NCBI GenBank assembly: GCA_958419975.1
Contig: CATZIG010000133.1
Location: forward strand, 1 to 5,657
DNA length: 5,657 nt
Source: an uncultured Collinsella sp.
Lineage (GTDB): Bacteria > Actinomycetota > Coriobacteriia > Coriobacteriales > Coriobacteriaceae
Reading direction: 5' to 3'
Shown here: in pieces, positions 4,940-5,657 of the stretch
Layout of the letters: each line of letters begins with the position of its first letter
Numbering within the stretch: the stretch's first letter is position 1
Notes under the pieces: model-generated
The model's input: only the letters and a program-made list of their open reading frames with translations
Database searches by the model: none
Told to the model about the DNA's origin: nothing
Program-made: the position numbers and the translations under genes

Positions 4940-5657
4940 CTACGCGATGAAATTCTCCACCAGCGTAACCATGGAGTCCTTCTCGCTTGGGTCAGAGAGG
5001 GCAATCATGAGCGTCATGGACGCGAGCGCGTTGCCCTCCACGCGGAGTCTTTCGCCGTTGCGCAGCATCCCGTTCTTGTCGAGGAAGTGAATGAAGAGCG
5101 CCGCTGCAGAGCGCTTGTTGCCATCCAAGAATGGATGGTCCTTCACTACGAGGTAGAGAAGGTTGGCGGCCTTTGCTTGAACGGAGGGATATAGGTCTTG
5201 GTCGCCAAAGCCCTGATAGAGGGCGCTGATGATTCCGGCGAACTGGTTGTCCCGCTCTCGTCCGAACAGGGTGGACGACGAGTAGAACGGTAGGCTGCGG
5301 ACGACTTCGAGGGCTTCGGTGTAACCGAGCTCCCAGTTGGGCTCGTTGCCCTGGGGCGCCTTCATCCTTCCCGTGTCGTATTCATCGAGCAGAGTCAGGC
5401 TCGGAAGGTACTTCTGTAGAATTTCTGCCGCACCGGAGAGTTCCGGAGTACTCGACCTCTCGAGGACCTTGAAGACCGTTCCGAGCGCCTCGAGTCTCTT
5501 TTGGTTGATGGAGTATCCCTGGAGTAGATGCTGCTTGAGCACGCCATTTGCCCACCGGCGGAAGTACACGCCCTGCTGAGACTTCACGCGGTAGCCAACC
5601 GAGATGATCATGTCGAGGTTGTAGTGCTCGACCTGACGTTTGACCGTTCTTGTTCCC
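4940..5657 (-). CDS. rhuM: RhuM-family protein with C-terminal Fic/Doc domain (start outside window)
   Basis: About 238 residues are visible; the N-terminus lies beyond the right edge. The frame is open across the edge and reads GTRTVKRQVEHYNLDMIIS into VGYRVKSQ and VLKQHLLQGYSIN, the signature of RhuM proteins (first named in a Salmonella pathogenicity island). Family members are roughly 330-350 residues, so about 100 are missing, and the internal ATG at 5611 is not the start. The second half is a Fic/Doc fold with LFGRERDNQFAGIISALYQ followed by HPFLDGNKR at 5137-5111. This is the Doc-like H-x-F-x-D-G-N-K-R version rather than the GNGR of classical AMP-transferring Fic proteins. Histidine, Asp and the GNKR loop are all present, so the active site looks intact. 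Fic/Doc enzymes modify protein targets by adding AMP or phosphate; which applies here is unknown. I could not place an inhibitory (S/T)xxxE(G/N) helix. The C-terminus is complete, ending TAG 4942-4940. Confidence 0.85.
   Translation of the reverse strand, partial: GTRTVKRQVEHYNLDMIISVGYRVKSQQGVYFRRWANGVLKQHLLQGYSINQKRLEALGTVFKVLERSSTPELSGAAEILQKYLPSLTLLDEYDTGRMKAPQGNEPNWELGYTEALEVVRSLPFYSSSTLFGRERDNQFAGIISALYQGFGDQDLYPSVQAKAANLLYLVVKDHPFLDGNKRSAAALFIHFLDKNGMLRNGERLRVEGNALASMTLMIALSDPSEKDSMVTLVENFIA

Noticed and set aside
4756..5004. Extension of abiEi back to 5004 (263 residues)
   Set aside because: The added N-terminus overlaps the end of rhuM-fic, shows no family resemblance and has no ribosome site at 5004; only the starts at 4836 and 4755 are credible.

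Overview
The window looks like a chromosomal segment of a moderately GC-rich actinobacterium. A gut Coriobacteriia member such as Collinsella is my best guess, because the tandem glycosyltransferase and the AbiE/ATPase proteins have the style I associate with that group. This is inferred from recall and was not searched. The window divides into a conserved-looking left half and an accessory right half.

Left half (1-2777, + strand). The tail of an upstream gene abuts a large 828-residue protein without any gap: the stop codon and the next ATG are adjacent. That protein carries two complete GT-A family 2 glycosyltransferase modules behind an unassigned N-terminal domain of about 285 residues. 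This arrangement suits a cell-surface polysaccharide assembly operon, and the two genes are probably co-transcribed.

Middle (2778-3670). After the glycosyltransferase, GC content falls sharply. An AT-rich stretch carries an array of ATA-centred elements with 10-bp spacing. It runs straight into the C-terminal part of an AAA-type ATP-binding protein whose nucleotide-binding N-terminal portion is missing, so this is a gene remnant. A short intergenic stretch follows, with a 13-bp inverted repeat, a run of ten G and a tandem 12-mer.

Right half (about 3485-5657, - strand). Reading leftwards from the right edge there is a RhuM-family protein with a C-terminal Fic/Doc domain (its start lies outside the window), then an abiE type IV toxin-antitoxin pair. 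The antitoxin gene abiEi appears complete and is preceded by a 19-bp perfect inverted repeat that is a strong candidate for its operator. The toxin gene abiEii overlaps it by one base (TGATG). The toxin keeps its nucleotidyltransferase N-terminal half but departs from the family at about residue 182-186. Its reading frame then runs through the poly-C tract and ends antisense to the ATPase remnant.

Taken together, the right half looks like an eroding defence/stress island next to a glycan operon: one probably intact toxin-like gene (RhuM-Fic), a TA pair with a damaged toxin, and a decayed ATPase. No integrase, tRNA, CRISPR array or transposase was seen. The points most worth checking are the operator and nested-start arrangement of abiEi, the homopolymer that sets the toxin's tail, and the phased AT-rich array. 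I did not find strong evidence for a wholly new system.
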